Source: Aquilaria yunnanensis | Lineage: Eukaryota > Streptophyta > Magnoliopsida > Malvales > Thymelaeaceae | NCBI GenBank assembly: GCA_039654915.1 | Contig: CM077598.1 | Span: forward strand, 75,234,041 to 75,298,040 | DNA length: 64,000 nucleotides | Direction: 5' to 3' | Part shown: positions 1 through 10,600 of the stretch, piece by piece | How the letters are laid out: every line of letters begins with the position of its first letter | Position numbering within the stretch: the stretch's first letter is position 1 | Notes under the pieces: generated by a model | Told to the model about the DNA's origin: nothing | Database searches by the model: none | What the model saw: only the letters and a program-made list of their open reading frames with translations | Made by a program: the position numbers and the translations under genes

Positions 1-1859
1 GTTTACATGCTCATGTAGTAAACAAGAATGTTGGGTAATGTAACGATGTGAAAATGTGTACTTTGGCCGAGAGATTAATACATGGTAACATAGTGCATTT
101 CACTTGATGGCTTGGTAATACTACCATGGATATGACTTATTATGGGCAGTACATGTATATGGAATAATGGCACTTTGGCCGAGAGCTTAAGTGTATATGT
201 GGGTCATAGTGTTCTTCATATGGTCATGGTATTTTGGGTCCATGAGTTGTGTAATGATGCCTATGTGTTGTCAGGCTAGGCATTGGAATTGAAGAGCACT
301 TGGACATTGAAACTTGGTTGAGACCGAGAGCTAATTGAGGTAGGGTTCACTGACACTTGTTCTGCTTGGTACTGTATACCATGATACAAGTGTCTAGAGT
401 GGCTAAGTGATGGTTAATTGTGCCATATGACCTTAGCTACTGGATGGGCATATTGTGGTTACTTATTTGGTTGTTGATTAGCTAATTAACTATGGTACAT
501 GTGCTAGAAATGCAAGTAAATGTGGCCTATTTGCTTGGCATTTTGGGAGCTCCTAATGGAATTGGTATTTTGGTAAGTTTGTGTGCAAGAAATGCACATG
601 AGTACATGTATGGATGGATATGGCCGAGAGCCACTTTGTGAAGTGTGTGTGTGTACTTGTGTGCTTTGGTGAATTTCTTGTGCATGCTGACCCTTAAGTG
701 AGTTACTTCCTATAATTGTGTATTTTGGTATATGTCTATGCCTGTTTTCTTGTCTTTGTGTCTGTTTTGCAGGATGAGCTAATGAACTGGAGGTTAAGCT
801 TGAGTGAACTCTCAGCTTAACTAAATAGACTCATTTGAGTTGTTTATATATAGATGTGAATCCTACTGAGTTATATGCTCACTGCCCATTCTCTATTTTC
901 AGGCAAAGATATTCGGCCTGAGTAGGACTAAGCTGCTTGTGTGTGTGCTTAGTGTTTATATTTGCTTGCTTTCCAAGGTATGTGCCAATGTGTGCTTGGC
1001 TTAGCAGTTGGTTTTCATTACAAGTCTTATTCTTTATTGGCCGAGACTTATGGTTAGAGTTTGCAGGCAGTAGTGGAGACTTGTCTAGGGGGAGCTATGG
1101 ATATGTGGACTATGGCCTTGATCATAGTGTTTGCCTTTATGACCATGAACCAAGCCATTGGGCTAGTTTTGCAGTGTGTGCTCCTGTATGGCATACTTAA
1201 GGTCTTGTTTGACCATTAGGAGACATGGCTTGTAATAACTTGGCATATGTACTTTTGGATTCTCTTGGCTTGTAGCCATGTTTTGGACTACTAGGTAGAC
1301 TACTCTTTTGGTGTATATATGTGTAGTCATTTGTGCCTAGACTTATTATGTTTGGATGGGTTTTGTATGCCAAGTTATGTATGGACTATGGATGGCTTAA
1401 TGCTTGCTTATGTTTATGTGATTATGGGCCATTGTTTGGCATGTTCATGTGATGATGGGCTTTGTTTCATGAAGATTAATGGTATAAGCATATGTACAAG
1501 TGTTGACCGAATGCATCATGTATATCTTGCATATGGTTTTCAAACCTCTAAACCAACCTTGTGGGCTTCTTGGCTGCCATATAGTTAGCACACATGATGC
1601 ACACTATGTATGCACTAAAATTGCATTAGGTGAATCCTTGCTTGTAGGGCAAGTTAAGGGTTTGGGCCTTGCCCTTGCTGCGAGTTGTTATTGAAGTTAT
1701 TAAAGCCACCTGGGCCACCTCCCAGGCCTCTTAACTTAAGAAAATAAGACTTAAAAGTTGCCATTTCTTGCTTGGCCGAGAATTAGAAACCCAGTTTCAA
1801 GTTGGGCTGGTGGTTTTAAGTTAGTAACTTTTAAGCCAGGGCCTGAGTGAGGTGTGACA
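1..1859 (+). mobile_element. Probable terminal part of a long LTR (unidentified element)
   Basis: No gene is supported here; open frames are short and have no recognisable domain. The stretch is TG/AT-rich and ends in GTGTGACA exactly where homology to the Retand-type relict begins, as expected for an LTR ending in CA. A motif near 860-902 (ACTGAG, then CTCACTGCCC, then TTTTCAG) resembles the LTR of the Tekay element of this window read in its own orientation (ACTGAG, CTCACTCCC, ATGCAG). This suggests a +-oriented Tekay/Del-type 3' or solo LTR longer than 1.86 kb that begins left of the window. The word GGCCGAGA recurs at about 67, 177, 622, 1039 and 1775. The expected target duplication would be CGCCA (1860-1864). 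Orientation and family are inference. Confidence 0.4.
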
Positions 1860-2169
1860 CGCCACACATACAGAGGAAGGCGTTAAAATAGTAGTACGAG
1901 TTCGGCGGAAGTTGATTTACGGCAATGCCATGGAATTGGAAAAAGTCACAAATCATCTTCAGAGGAGGGTACCGAAGTCCGGCCTTCAGTTGGGCTCGGA
2001 AAATGGTAACCTTGTTACTATGGTTCGGAAAGCTAAATTGGTCAGAACGTGGCAACCTTGTAATGGCATACGAGGGAAGGAAGAATTTTTTCTTCCATTT
2101 TTTTAGTTTTTAAGGAGTGGTGCAGCAAGGGTGAGACAGAAGAGGTTGCCAGCTCTCGGGAATAGGCAT
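1860..2169 (-). pseudogene. Antisense-gene exon 1 fragment in the relict element
   Basis: Read on the minus strand from an ATG at 2169, this encodes the N-terminal third of the Retand antisense protein: P-E-S-W near the start, the K-K-K-F-F-L-P-S-Y block, then C-D-F-F-Q-F-H-G-I-A-V-N-Q-L-P-P and C-M-C-G-V, matching exon 1 of the other copies with many amino-acid changes. A TAA at 2110-2112 interrupts it, and homology ends abruptly at 1860 where the neighbouring LTR begins. The conserved words correspond to the Pfam family described as putative gypsy-type transposon (PF04195), assigned by recognition. Its presence in a diverged relative shows that the antisense gene is older than the copies in this window. 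Confidence 0.65.
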
Positions 2170-2421
2170 GTCAGTTGAAAAACGAGTTCGGAAAAAGGCA
2201 AAAATGACTTCGGGAAAAAAGCTTGAAAAACAGAAGACTCGGGAGGTTAAAACCCACCAAATGCTTTGCCGAAATCTGGGTTTGAAGACGCCGTGGTGAA
2301 AGGTGGCCGGAAAAAACTCTGTCAACAGCACCGCTGCGAAAAGCAGGAGAAAACGCAAAAAAAGTTGAAAGGCAGAAGAGAGCAAAAGCAGAAGCAAAAG
2401 GGGGTTATGAAGGAAAAAGAG

Positions 2422-2429
2422 TATATATA
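2422..2429 (-). promoter_or_regulatory. TATA box of the relict antisense gene
   Basis: TATATATA lies about 250 bp upstream of the relict antisense ATG, where the other copies carry TATAAATA. The promoter position is thus conserved in the diverged relative. Confidence 0.5.
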
Positions 2430-2501
2430 GGCCGAGGGGGGTAGGCGAACCGGCGTCATAAGTACCCCACGAAGGTGAACAGTCACCGTAACTGATTATT
2501 G

Positions 2502-2991
2502 TGATAGCCAAAGGCTATCGCCTCAATCTGGCCGAACACCCTGCCACAACAATGGCCAGAAGAACTAGCGCTTCCCGGGAACAGGTGGAATCATGCACCT
2601 CAGGAGATAGCCGGAGAGCTCCGAGCCTCGGCACGCCAGCAAAACCTGAGGACTCTATTCGCCCCCCAAGGTTGTGAACAGTGCGCCTTCGGAAAAGTGG
2701 CACCAGACATTGCTGCCCGAACATGATACCCCCGAAGGCGGAACCCCCTGGAACTGGGAACCCCCGAACTGAGGGTATGCTTCCCGAAGAGGCTCTGTCC
2801 GAACTAGAGGACGACCTCGCCCAGGGACCTCGGGAGTACGGCAGGAGCATTTAAGGGAGCATTTAAGGAAGCCTCTGACACGTCCCACCACAGACGTAAA
2901 AAGCCGCCCTGACGCGCAGGCGCCATCAGAATCACATCATGGCCCGTCTGAGCACAAGGCTCGAGGCCATCTGATTACCAACTATCTGTCC
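2502..2991 (+). repeat. Rt-A 5' LTR, first part
   Basis: The LTR begins TGATAGCC and carries the perfect terminal hairpin GATAGCCaaaGGCTATC. It breaks at 2991, where Rt-B enters, and resumes at 13978. The two parts sum to 867 bp, the length of the other family LTRs. Confidence 0.9.
2987..2991. repeat. Target duplication TGTCC, left copy (Rt-B)
   Basis: TGTCC is repeated at 13973-13977, immediately after the other end of Rt-B. Confidence 0.92.
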
Positions 2992-3858
2992 TGATGACCC
3001 AAGGCCTCATCGTTGTGAGTCATGATGACTGTTGAGGAGACTTCTAGGAGGAAGGACGCCTGGAAGGTGGATCGCCCCAAGGAGAGTACCTGAAAAGCTG
3101 GTAAACAGGGTTAGGAGGCCCCCGGAGTGTTTTTCCGGGGGGGGAGCCTCCGACGCCCAAGTCAGTGGTGGCCGGAAGAAGGAGAAAGTCACTAGCTCAA
3201 AGAGAAAGGCAGAAAAGTCTCGCCTGGTATTTTCTCAGAGTGTGGGAGCTGTATATCCGGCCTGCCAACTTCCTGTCAAGTATTTATTTCCTGTATATAT
3301 AGGAATACCTAGCACGTTCAGATCATGACACGTGTGCGGTCGGATGCTCCTGAACGTCTGGGCGTAGGGGACAGATAGTTGGTAACTAGATGGCCTCGAG
3401 CCTTGTGCTGAGATGGGCCATGATATGATTCTGATGGCGTCTGCGCGTCAGGGCGACTTTTTACGTCTGTGGTGGGACGTGTCAGAGGCTTCCTTAAATG
3501 CTTCCTTAAATGCGCCTGCCGTACTCCCGAGGTCCCTGGGCGAGGTCGTCCTCTAGTTCGGACAGAGCCTCTTCGGGAAGCCTACCCTCAGTTCGGGGGT
3601 TCCCAGTTCCAGGGGGTTCCGCCTTCGGGGATATCATATTCGGGCAGCAATGTCTGGTGCCACTTTTCCGAAGGCGCGTTGTTCACAACCTTGGGGGGCG
3701 AATGGAGTCCTCAAGTTTTACTGGCGTGCCGAGGCTCGGAGCTCTCAGGCTATCTCCCGAGGTGCATGATTCCACCTATTCCCGGGAAGCACCAGTTCTT
3801 CTGGCCGTTGTTGTGGCAGGGTATTCGGCCAGATTTAGGCGACAGCCTTTGGCTATCA
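2992..3858 (-). repeat. Rt-B 3' LTR
   Basis: 867 bp, bounded by TGATAGCC and GGTCATCA in element orientation. It contains the TATATATA box preceded by the G-box-like palindrome ACACGTGT, an AATAAA just downstream of the TATA box, and the GC-rich hairpin described for Rt-E. The start codon and first codons of gag also lie inside the LTR. Confidence 0.95.
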
Positions 3859-3873
3859 CATGCCCCCCTCTGG
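3859..3873 (-). other. Rt-B polypurine tract
   Basis: On the minus strand CCAGAGGGGGGCATG directly precedes the 3' LTR. It is the expected plus-strand DNA primer site for reverse transcription and is conserved in all copies. Confidence 0.8.
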
Positions 3874-4697
3874 AAAGCCGAAGTGAAGACTTCGGTTTGC
3901 ATCTCTTTCCGAGGTTGCCGTTGGGAGTCTTGTTGGGAAGCATAACCTGTTCCGAGGTCGCACCTTTTGCCCGAGGGTCTGGGCTGTTCGGCCTTGGCCT
4001 ATTCTTTGGTGTCTCCGAGGCAAAGCCTGTACCGAAGATACACCTCTTGCCCAAAAGTCATGGCCTGTTCAGCCATAGCCTGTCTCTTGGTGTCCTCGAG
4101 GTGGCCTGCTTTTTATTTCTGCAGGTCTGATGGCCAAGCGTGTCAGACTGAGCGGCGCGTCTCCATTTCTCAGGGATGTCAAACGACGTGTCCCAATCAG
4201 GAGGAGTGTCCCGGTTTTCCAGGCACGTTTGGGGAGGCACGTTCCCCATTTCTGCGCAGCGGTTGGCACGTGGCTTCTTGCCATTGGAGGAGAGGCGCGT
4301 CATTTACAGAGGGCGCGCCTTTTCGGGTGCAGCGGGCAGTTAAGGCGACGGTTCGCCTCCAATGGGTACTTATGATGTTCTTTCGGTTACCCACCTTTGG
4401 CCTATAAATAGCCCATTCCATCATAAGTCCCACTTACTGTTTTTCTGCTCTTTTTCTGCTCTGCCCTCTGTTCTTGCGTTTTATCTTGCTTTCTGTGGCG
4501 GAGCTTCTTTAATCAGAGCTTTTTCCTACCAACTTTCACGACGGCGTCCTCAGGCAAATCTTTTGGTGGGTTTTGATTTCCAGAGTACTTGATTCCTCTG
4601 TTTTTCTGAGTTTTTCTGGAAAACTGTTGTTTTTTCCAAACTCGTCTTCTGAGTTTTTTCTGGAAACTATTTTCTTTTCCATCTCAAACTCTTTTTC
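3874..4697 (+). promoter_or_regulatory. Rt-B antisense-gene promoter and 5' leader
   Basis: No coding sequence is supported here. A TATAAATA box at 4403-4410 follows a CCAAT at 4359-4363 and a GCACGTGGC (G-box/ABRE core) at 4266-4274. This is a conventional plant pol II promoter layout pointing toward the antisense gene. The leader from about 4435 to 4697 is pyrimidine-rich. The unit lies between the 3' LTR and the antisense ATG in every copy. Confidence 0.65.
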
Positions 4698-6780
4698 ATG
4701 TCTGCGGTGCCTGTTCCCGAGAGCTGGAAACCTCTTCTGGCCCATCCTTGCTGTACCACCCCCGAAAAACTAGAGAGGTGGAAGAAAAAATTCTTTCTTC
4801 CGTCTTATGCTGTGACCAGACTGCCTCGTTCTAGCCATTTTGCTTTTTCAAACCGTGGCGACGAGGTTACCGTCTTCCGAGCCCAACTGAAGGCCGGTCT
4901 TCGGTATCCTCCCCCGAAGGTGGTTTGCGAGTTCTGCCAATTCCATGGCATTGCTGTGAACCAGCTTCCCCCGAACGCGTACTGCTATTTTAACGCCTAC
5001 CTCTGCATGTGTGGCGTGTTCGGGATAGAGCCCCACTTCATCATTTTCATGCAGTACTACAAGCTCTATGTGGTCCCGAAGGGTGGCTTCTATTTTCTGC
5101 TGCCTCGGGGATCCGGGAGCAAAAAATTCACCTTCACCTTCGACACGAAGGATAGCTGGCGGGGGTGGCAGCCTAAGTTCTTTTTCCTCAAGGTGGATAA
5201 GAACTGGTCTGATGTCCCGACCAGGTGGGCTCAGGGAGTGCTGAACGCAGACGTCGTTGATCCGAGGATGCTGCTGACCCCACCGTTGGCTTCCGTGTTC
5301 GCGGATTTCGACGCCCGCATTCGGGCAGTCGCTGACTGGGCTCCCGAGGTCTCTCCTCGTGCTCTTTACCCCTTTCCTATCAACTGGAGGTTGATGACCG
5401 AAGAAGTCCTTCGGGAGCTGAAAGTGGTTAAGGAGCACGAGACTGACCTCAATATGCCCGCTCCCGCCATCGCCGGGAAGGACTCCTGGCTGGTCAAGCT
5501 CCTTAAGGGGGAGACTTCTTTCGAAACTTTTGCCGAAAGTGAGTAATCTTCCATCCCTTTATACTTTTTCCTCGGACTTACGCTGATATTTCTTCTCTTT
5601 TTCAGAGATGGGCGATGGGGCTGCCGCTTATTACAAGGCCCTCTTTTCTGGCCAAGTGGAGAAGGGGGAGCAGACAAAGAAGGCGGCTTCCCGAAGAAGG
5701 AAGACGACAGGGGCGGGACCCTCGGCGAAACGAGCTAGGAAGTCTCTCCAGCCTTCTCAGCCAGAGCTTTTGGAAGAAGAAGCTGGCGAAGACGCTGGTC
5801 TTGTTGAAATTCCACCGGCCGAGGTCCCCGCTACTTCCGCCGAGGTGCCTCCTCTCGACCTCGAGGCCCCCAGAAACACTGTAGTGGTAGAAGTACCCAC
5901 CGCCGAGGAGTGGTACCGGCAGAAGGGTAAGGGTCTTTCTTCCGAGGGGCCCGAGGATCCCGAGGACACTGTCTCCAAGGTTCCTCCAGGTATGCCTTTA
6001 GGCGAAGTTCAGCTCCTTTTCCTTTCGCGAATTTTTCTTCTGCTCCTAACTTCCTTCTCACTTTCAGGGGAGCCTCTTACTGCTGGCTGGAGGGCCATTC
6101 ATGAGAGGAAACGGGCCCTGGACTTTTGCCTTGCCGTAGCTGCTGGAGTACGCTGGTTATCTCCGAGTTCGGGTGGCCAGACAGGCTGCCTCCAAGGATG
6201 CGACTTCGCGGGAACTCAGTGAAGCGAAGGCTTCGCTTGCGAAGGTGATCGCCAGCAACCAGCAGCTGACAGCGGATTGTTCTTAGCAACTTGCTGCCGT
6301 TCGGGAGGAGTTCTCGAAGAAAAGAGAAGAACTTGAAAAGGACTCCTCCTAGAAGATTGCCGACCTCGGCGACCAAGTAAAGGGCTGCTCGCCGCCAACG
6401 AAGATCTTGTCAAGGACAAGGCTGTTTCCGACAGTCTTGCGTCGAGGTTGACGGACGAGAACAATGCTCTTCAAGCCGAGGTCGAGGCTCTGAAGAAGGA
6501 GTCCGGAGAGACGCTGGGGATAAGCGAGCTCGAAGAGGAGGTTGCTGAGCTGAGGGACGAGGTCAATGTCCTTGGCATTCAAAAACGTACTTCTGATGAC
6601 ATGGCCAAGGTCGCCTTTCAGGACGGCTTCTGCCTCGCTCGGCACCAGGTGCTGCAGAGGTTCCCAGATTTGGACCTCTCTTTTCTGGAGGGCCTAAATA
6701 TTCCTGAGGGACCTCGGTGGCAGTGGTCCAGGGTCGAGCATCTGAAGCTTCCTGGTCTTCGTCCGCCCGGCTCTCCCTAG
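4698..6780 (+). pseudogene. Rt-B antisense gene, deleted and interrupted copy
   Basis: Exon 1 is 4698-5538, intron 1 5539-5605 (67 nt), exon 2 5606-5989 and intron 2 5990-6067 (78 nt). Exon 3 starts at 6068 but is cut short: relative to Rt-D about 265 bp are missing, joining GGGCCCTG to GGACTTTTGCC over a shared CCTG and removing most of exon 3 plus the donor and branch-point region of intron 3. Exon 4 runs 6140-6780 with TAG at 6284-6286 (from CAG), TAG at 6350-6352 and a one-base loss near 6380. Exon 1 (280 codons) is fully open. Function is unknown; domain organisation is described under the Rt-D copy. Confidence 0.85.
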
Positions 6781-6913
6781 TTTGTTTTAGGGCTCCTCTT
6801 ATTTTTCTCCTTCGTGCTCCTTCTTTGGACACTTCTTTTGTAAGGCAGCGTTTGCTCTAAACGAACAATCTTTTCGGCTAAGTCCTTTCTTGCAAGTTTC
6901 TTCATTTCCACTG

Positions 6914-7490
6914 TCCCGAACACGTTTGCTTCAAGAGACTTTCGGAAAACCTGCAACCAAAGAAACTTTTTACCTTCCTTTGTCCCGAGCGTGCTCGCTC
7001 AAGAGACTTTCTGGAAAGTTTGTAAAAATTTGGCTAAGTCTTTTGCAGGCTTTTTGTTTCCTTTTATCCCGAACATGTTCGCTCAAGGGCCTTCGGAAAA
7101 CCTTCAGCCAAATTTTTCTGTCTTCCTATTGTCCCGAGCATATTTGCTCAAGGGACTTAGGAAAATTTTCACGAGATTGCTCATTCCCTTTTTCCCGAGC
7201 ACGTTCGCTCAAGGGTGTTCAGAAATTACCTCTGCTTTTGTTTTGGCGTGTACTTTTGCGAGATTCTTGCTTTCCCTTTTTCCCGAGCATGTTCGCTCAA
7301 GGGTGTTCGGAAAATACCTCTGCTTTTGTTTTGGCGTGTACTTTTGCGAGATTCTTGCTTTCCCTTTTTCCCGAGCATGTTCGCTCAAGGGTGTTCGGAA
7401 AATTTTCTCTGCACTGATTACGCCGAGTACCTTTGCAAGATTCTTGTTTCCCATTTTTCCCGAGCATAGTGGCTCAAGGGACTTCGGGAA
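6914..7490. repeat. Hairpin tandem array of Rt-B (8 units)
   Basis: Eight units start near 6914, 6983, 7067, 7132, 7193, 7281, 7369 and 7458, spaced 61-89 bp. Each has a core of the form CCCGAGCATGTTCGCTCaaGGG, in which GAGC pairs with GCTC and CCC with GGG around a short loop. The units at 7281 and 7369 are an almost exact 88-bp duplication absent from the other copies. The array lies between the convergent 3' ends of gag-pol and the antisense gene. The flanks 6781-6913 and 7491-7639 hold only presumed 3'-untranslated sequence. Confidence 0.9.
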
Positions 7491-7639
7491 GTCACATCTG
7501 CTTTTTTCGTGGCGAGCACCTTCGCGGAATTCTGTCTTGGATAATTTGGTATACTTGAAAATTTTTCTCAAGACCATTCTTCTCTAGACCATTCTGTACT
7601 TAGAATATTTCTTGTACAATATATTTCTTCCGCTCAACC

Positions 7640-10600
7640 TTAGGCGTAGAATTTTTTCAGGGCGTCTGAATGCCAAGTGTTTTTCAATTCTACGCCTTCG
7701 GCGTCGCCAAGCTTGTACACGCCTTTTCGTACTTCGGCGAGAACCAGATAAGGTCCTTCCCAATTTGCGCGAAGTACTCCGTGAGATGGCCTTCGGGGTG
7801 CAATGTCGGCCTTTCGAAGAACGAGGTCTCCTTTTTTGATTTCTTTTGGCCTGGCTTTTAAGTTGATAGCCGCGGCCACTCTTTGCTGGAAAGCTTTTCT
7901 TCTCAGCTCGGCTATTTCTCTGTGTTCGGCCACAAGGTCGAGCTTAGTTCTCAGACCGAGGTCGTTTCCGCCTTCATCAAATACTTGCACCCGTATTGAA
8001 GGCTGAACTATCTCTATTGGGATAATGGCCTCTGTTTCGAAGACGAGTGAGAAGGGAGTTTCCCCTGTGGCTCTTCGTGGCGTCGTTCGGTAGCTCCACA
8101 ATACACTTTGGAGTTCTCCTGGCCATTTCCCCTTGGCTTCCCCAAGTCTCTTTTTCAGGCCATCTTTTATGGTCCTGTTTGATACTTCCACCTGCCCATT
8201 GCTTTGGGGGTGAGCTACTGGGGCGAAGTGCATCTTTATTCCGAGGTCGCTGATGAATTCCTGGAATCCTTTGCCTATGAACTAGGATCCATTATCGGCT
8301 ACTAGTACCCTCGGTATGCCAAATCTGCATACGATGTTCTTCCATACGAACTTCTGCACTTCTTTTGCCGAGATAGTTGCTAGTGGTTCTGCCTCTACCC
8401 ATTTTGAGAAATAGTCCACTGCTACCACGCAGAATTTCAGGCCTCCGGGCGCTGTGGGGAGTGGCCCAATGAGGTCTATACCCCAGACTGCGAAGGGCCA
8501 AGGATAGTCTGCCGACGTTACCATTTCCGAGGGTATCCTCTGGATTTTTGCATGTCTCTGGCAACTACCGCACTTCTGGATGAACTGCCTTGCGTCCTTT
8601 CTCAGGGTAGGCCAGAAGTATCCTTGGCGGAGTATCACTGCTGCAAGGGCATCAGTTCCAATGTGCGAGCCACACATGCCTTCGTGGACTTCTTCGAGGA
8701 CCATCTCAGTATCCTCTTCGCCCACACATCTCTGCAGCGGATTTGCATATCCTTGCCGATATAACTCTTCACCAATCAGGAAGAATCTTCCGGCGCGTCT
8801 TCGCAGTCTGCAGCATTGCCGGCGTCTTCGGGAAGCTCATTCTCTGCGAGGTATCTCTTTATGGGGTCCTTCCACCCCATTCCCGAGGTCGTTACGCTTA
8901 GCACGGAGATGCTTGGATGGTCTAGCACCTCGGTGTATGTTTTGGACTTCGCTAAGCAATCTGCCTCAGTGTTATTCCGCCGGGGTACATTTTCGATCCG
9001 CACGGCGTCAAACTCTTGGATGAGTTTTGTTACCAGCTCGTGGTATTTTGCCAAGATTGGGTCCTTCGCCCCATAATCTCCTGCCGTCTGCCGAACTACC
9101 AGCTGGGAATCGCTGTGAGCCCTTAAGTTTCTCACGCCAATCTTTCTGGCCAAGCGTAATCCTGCTATGAGGGCTTCATACTCAGCCACATTATTGGTGA
9201 CGCTGAAGCTGAACTTGATAGCCTTCATCACCTCTAGGCCTTCGGGTCCTCTGATAACTATTCCAGCTCCCTGGTGTTCGGACCCCGAGGCTCCGTCAAC
9301 ATGCAAGGTCCATTCTGGCTCACCTTCTTTCGGATCTGAGTGGTTCTCCTCAGTGGTGGGTATTTCGGCGATAAAATCTGCCAATGCTTGGGCTTTTATG
9401 GCCTTCCGAGGCTCATAGGTGATTTCGTGTTCGCCAAGCTCTATGCACCACTTGGAGAGCCTTCCCGAATGATCAACTCTCTTCATAACATCCCGTAGTG
9501 GTAGACTACTTCGGACGATGATGGGGTGAGCCTGGAAATATGGTCGCAGTCTTCTTCCTGCAAGCACCAAGGCGTATATAGCTTTTTGAAGCAAAGGGTA
9601 CCTGACTTCGGCGCCATGCAGGGACTTGCTGACGTAGTAGACCGGCCATTGTTTCGGCCCTTCTTCTTTTATCAGGACCGAGCTCACGGCCTTTTCTGTG
9701 ACGGCGAGGTACAGTACGAGGGGTTCTCCCGCCCGAGGTTGTCGCAGAGTCGGCAGGCTGGCCAGGTAGACTTTGAGTTCTTCCCAGGCCTTTTGGCAAT
9801 CTTCATCCCAGGGATGATTGTTTCTTCCGAGGTCGCCTTCCATCTTTGCTGCCTTTGTGAGGACTTTGAAGAAAGGTCTACACCTATCTCCGTACCTGGA
9901 AATAAACCTGCTCAGAGAGGTTATTCTTCCGGTTAGTCTCTACACGTCTTTGACTGTGGCAGGAGTTCGGAACTCAAGCAGAGCCTTAATCTTCTCAGGA
10001 TTGGCGTCGATGCCTTTTTCGGATACCATGTACCCAAGGAATTTTCCCGACGTCACCCCGAAGATACACTTCTCGGGGTTAAGGTGAATCCCGAAGGCTC
10101 TGAGCTTTTGGAAGGTTTCCTCCAAATCTGCAACGTGGTAGCCGGGCAGCTTGCTTTTTACTATCATATCATCAACATATACTTCCATGTTTCTCCCCAT
10201 TTGGTCTTTAAAGACCTTGTTCATCAGTCTCTGGTAGGTGGCTCCTGCATTTTTCAGCCCGAAGGGCATTCTGATATAGCAGTACGTTCCTCCCTCGGTG
10301 ATGAAGGCAGTTTTCTCTTCATCTTCGGGGTCCATCCTTATCTGATGGTAGCCGCTGAAGGCATCTAGGAAGCTCAAGAGCCCGTATTCGGCCGTTGAAT
10401 CTACCAGTTGATCTATTGGCGGGAGGGGAAATGAGTCTTTCGGGCAAGCATCGTTCAAGTTTCTGAAATCAATGCACATCCGGAGTTTGCTGCTACCTTC
10501 TTTTGTGGCATTGACCATGTTGCTTAACCATTCGGGGTATTTTACCTCCCTGATAACTTCAGCATCCAATAGGCGCTGGACTTCGGTTTTCACGAAGTTG

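Larger units (their letters stand above)
1860..2501 (+). mobile_element. Relict of a diverged Retand-type element, 3' region
   Basis: This stretch aligns by eye with the antisense-gene 5' end and promoter of the Retand copies (compare 59066-59760 in Rt-E) but is much more diverged than those copies are from each other. It is cut on the left by the LTR end at 1859 and on the right by Rt-A at 2502. The last five bases, TATTG (2497-2501), are the predicted left target duplication of Rt-A; the partner lies outside the window. It shows that the landing site of the outer element was itself a Retand-type element. Confidence 0.7.

Noticed and set aside
937..1694. Three frames of 64-89 codons in the left flank as host genes
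   Set aside because: No domain, low-complexity Cys/Trp/Leu-rich translation, and context that looks like an LTR.
3032..3328. A 98-codon frame repeated in every Retand LTR (also at 13146, 16195, 23528, 33820, 47434 and others)
   Set aside because: It recurs only because the LTR recurs. It overlaps the LTR promoter and leader hairpin, has no known domain, and its codon changes do not favour silent sites by eye.
3469..3945. Frames of 78-206 codons in the LTR U3 half running into the antisense promoter region
   Set aside because: Ends vary from copy to copy with single-base changes, and the frames cross the LTR boundary. They are chance open frames in GC-rich DNA.
6911..7490. Regularly spaced repeats as a CRISPR-like array
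   Set aside because: The sequences between cores are themselves repeated and shared between copies. This is a plant retrotransposon 3' region.
6890..7587. Long frames in the hairpin array that look like repetitive proteins
   Set aside because: The frames come from repeat units whose lengths (61-89 bp) are not multiples of three, so the frame wanders and differs between copies.
9526..9936. Frames of 100-140 codons antisense to pol, repeated in each copy
   Set aside because: They are shadows of the conserved pol frame, with no promoter or splice signals of their own.
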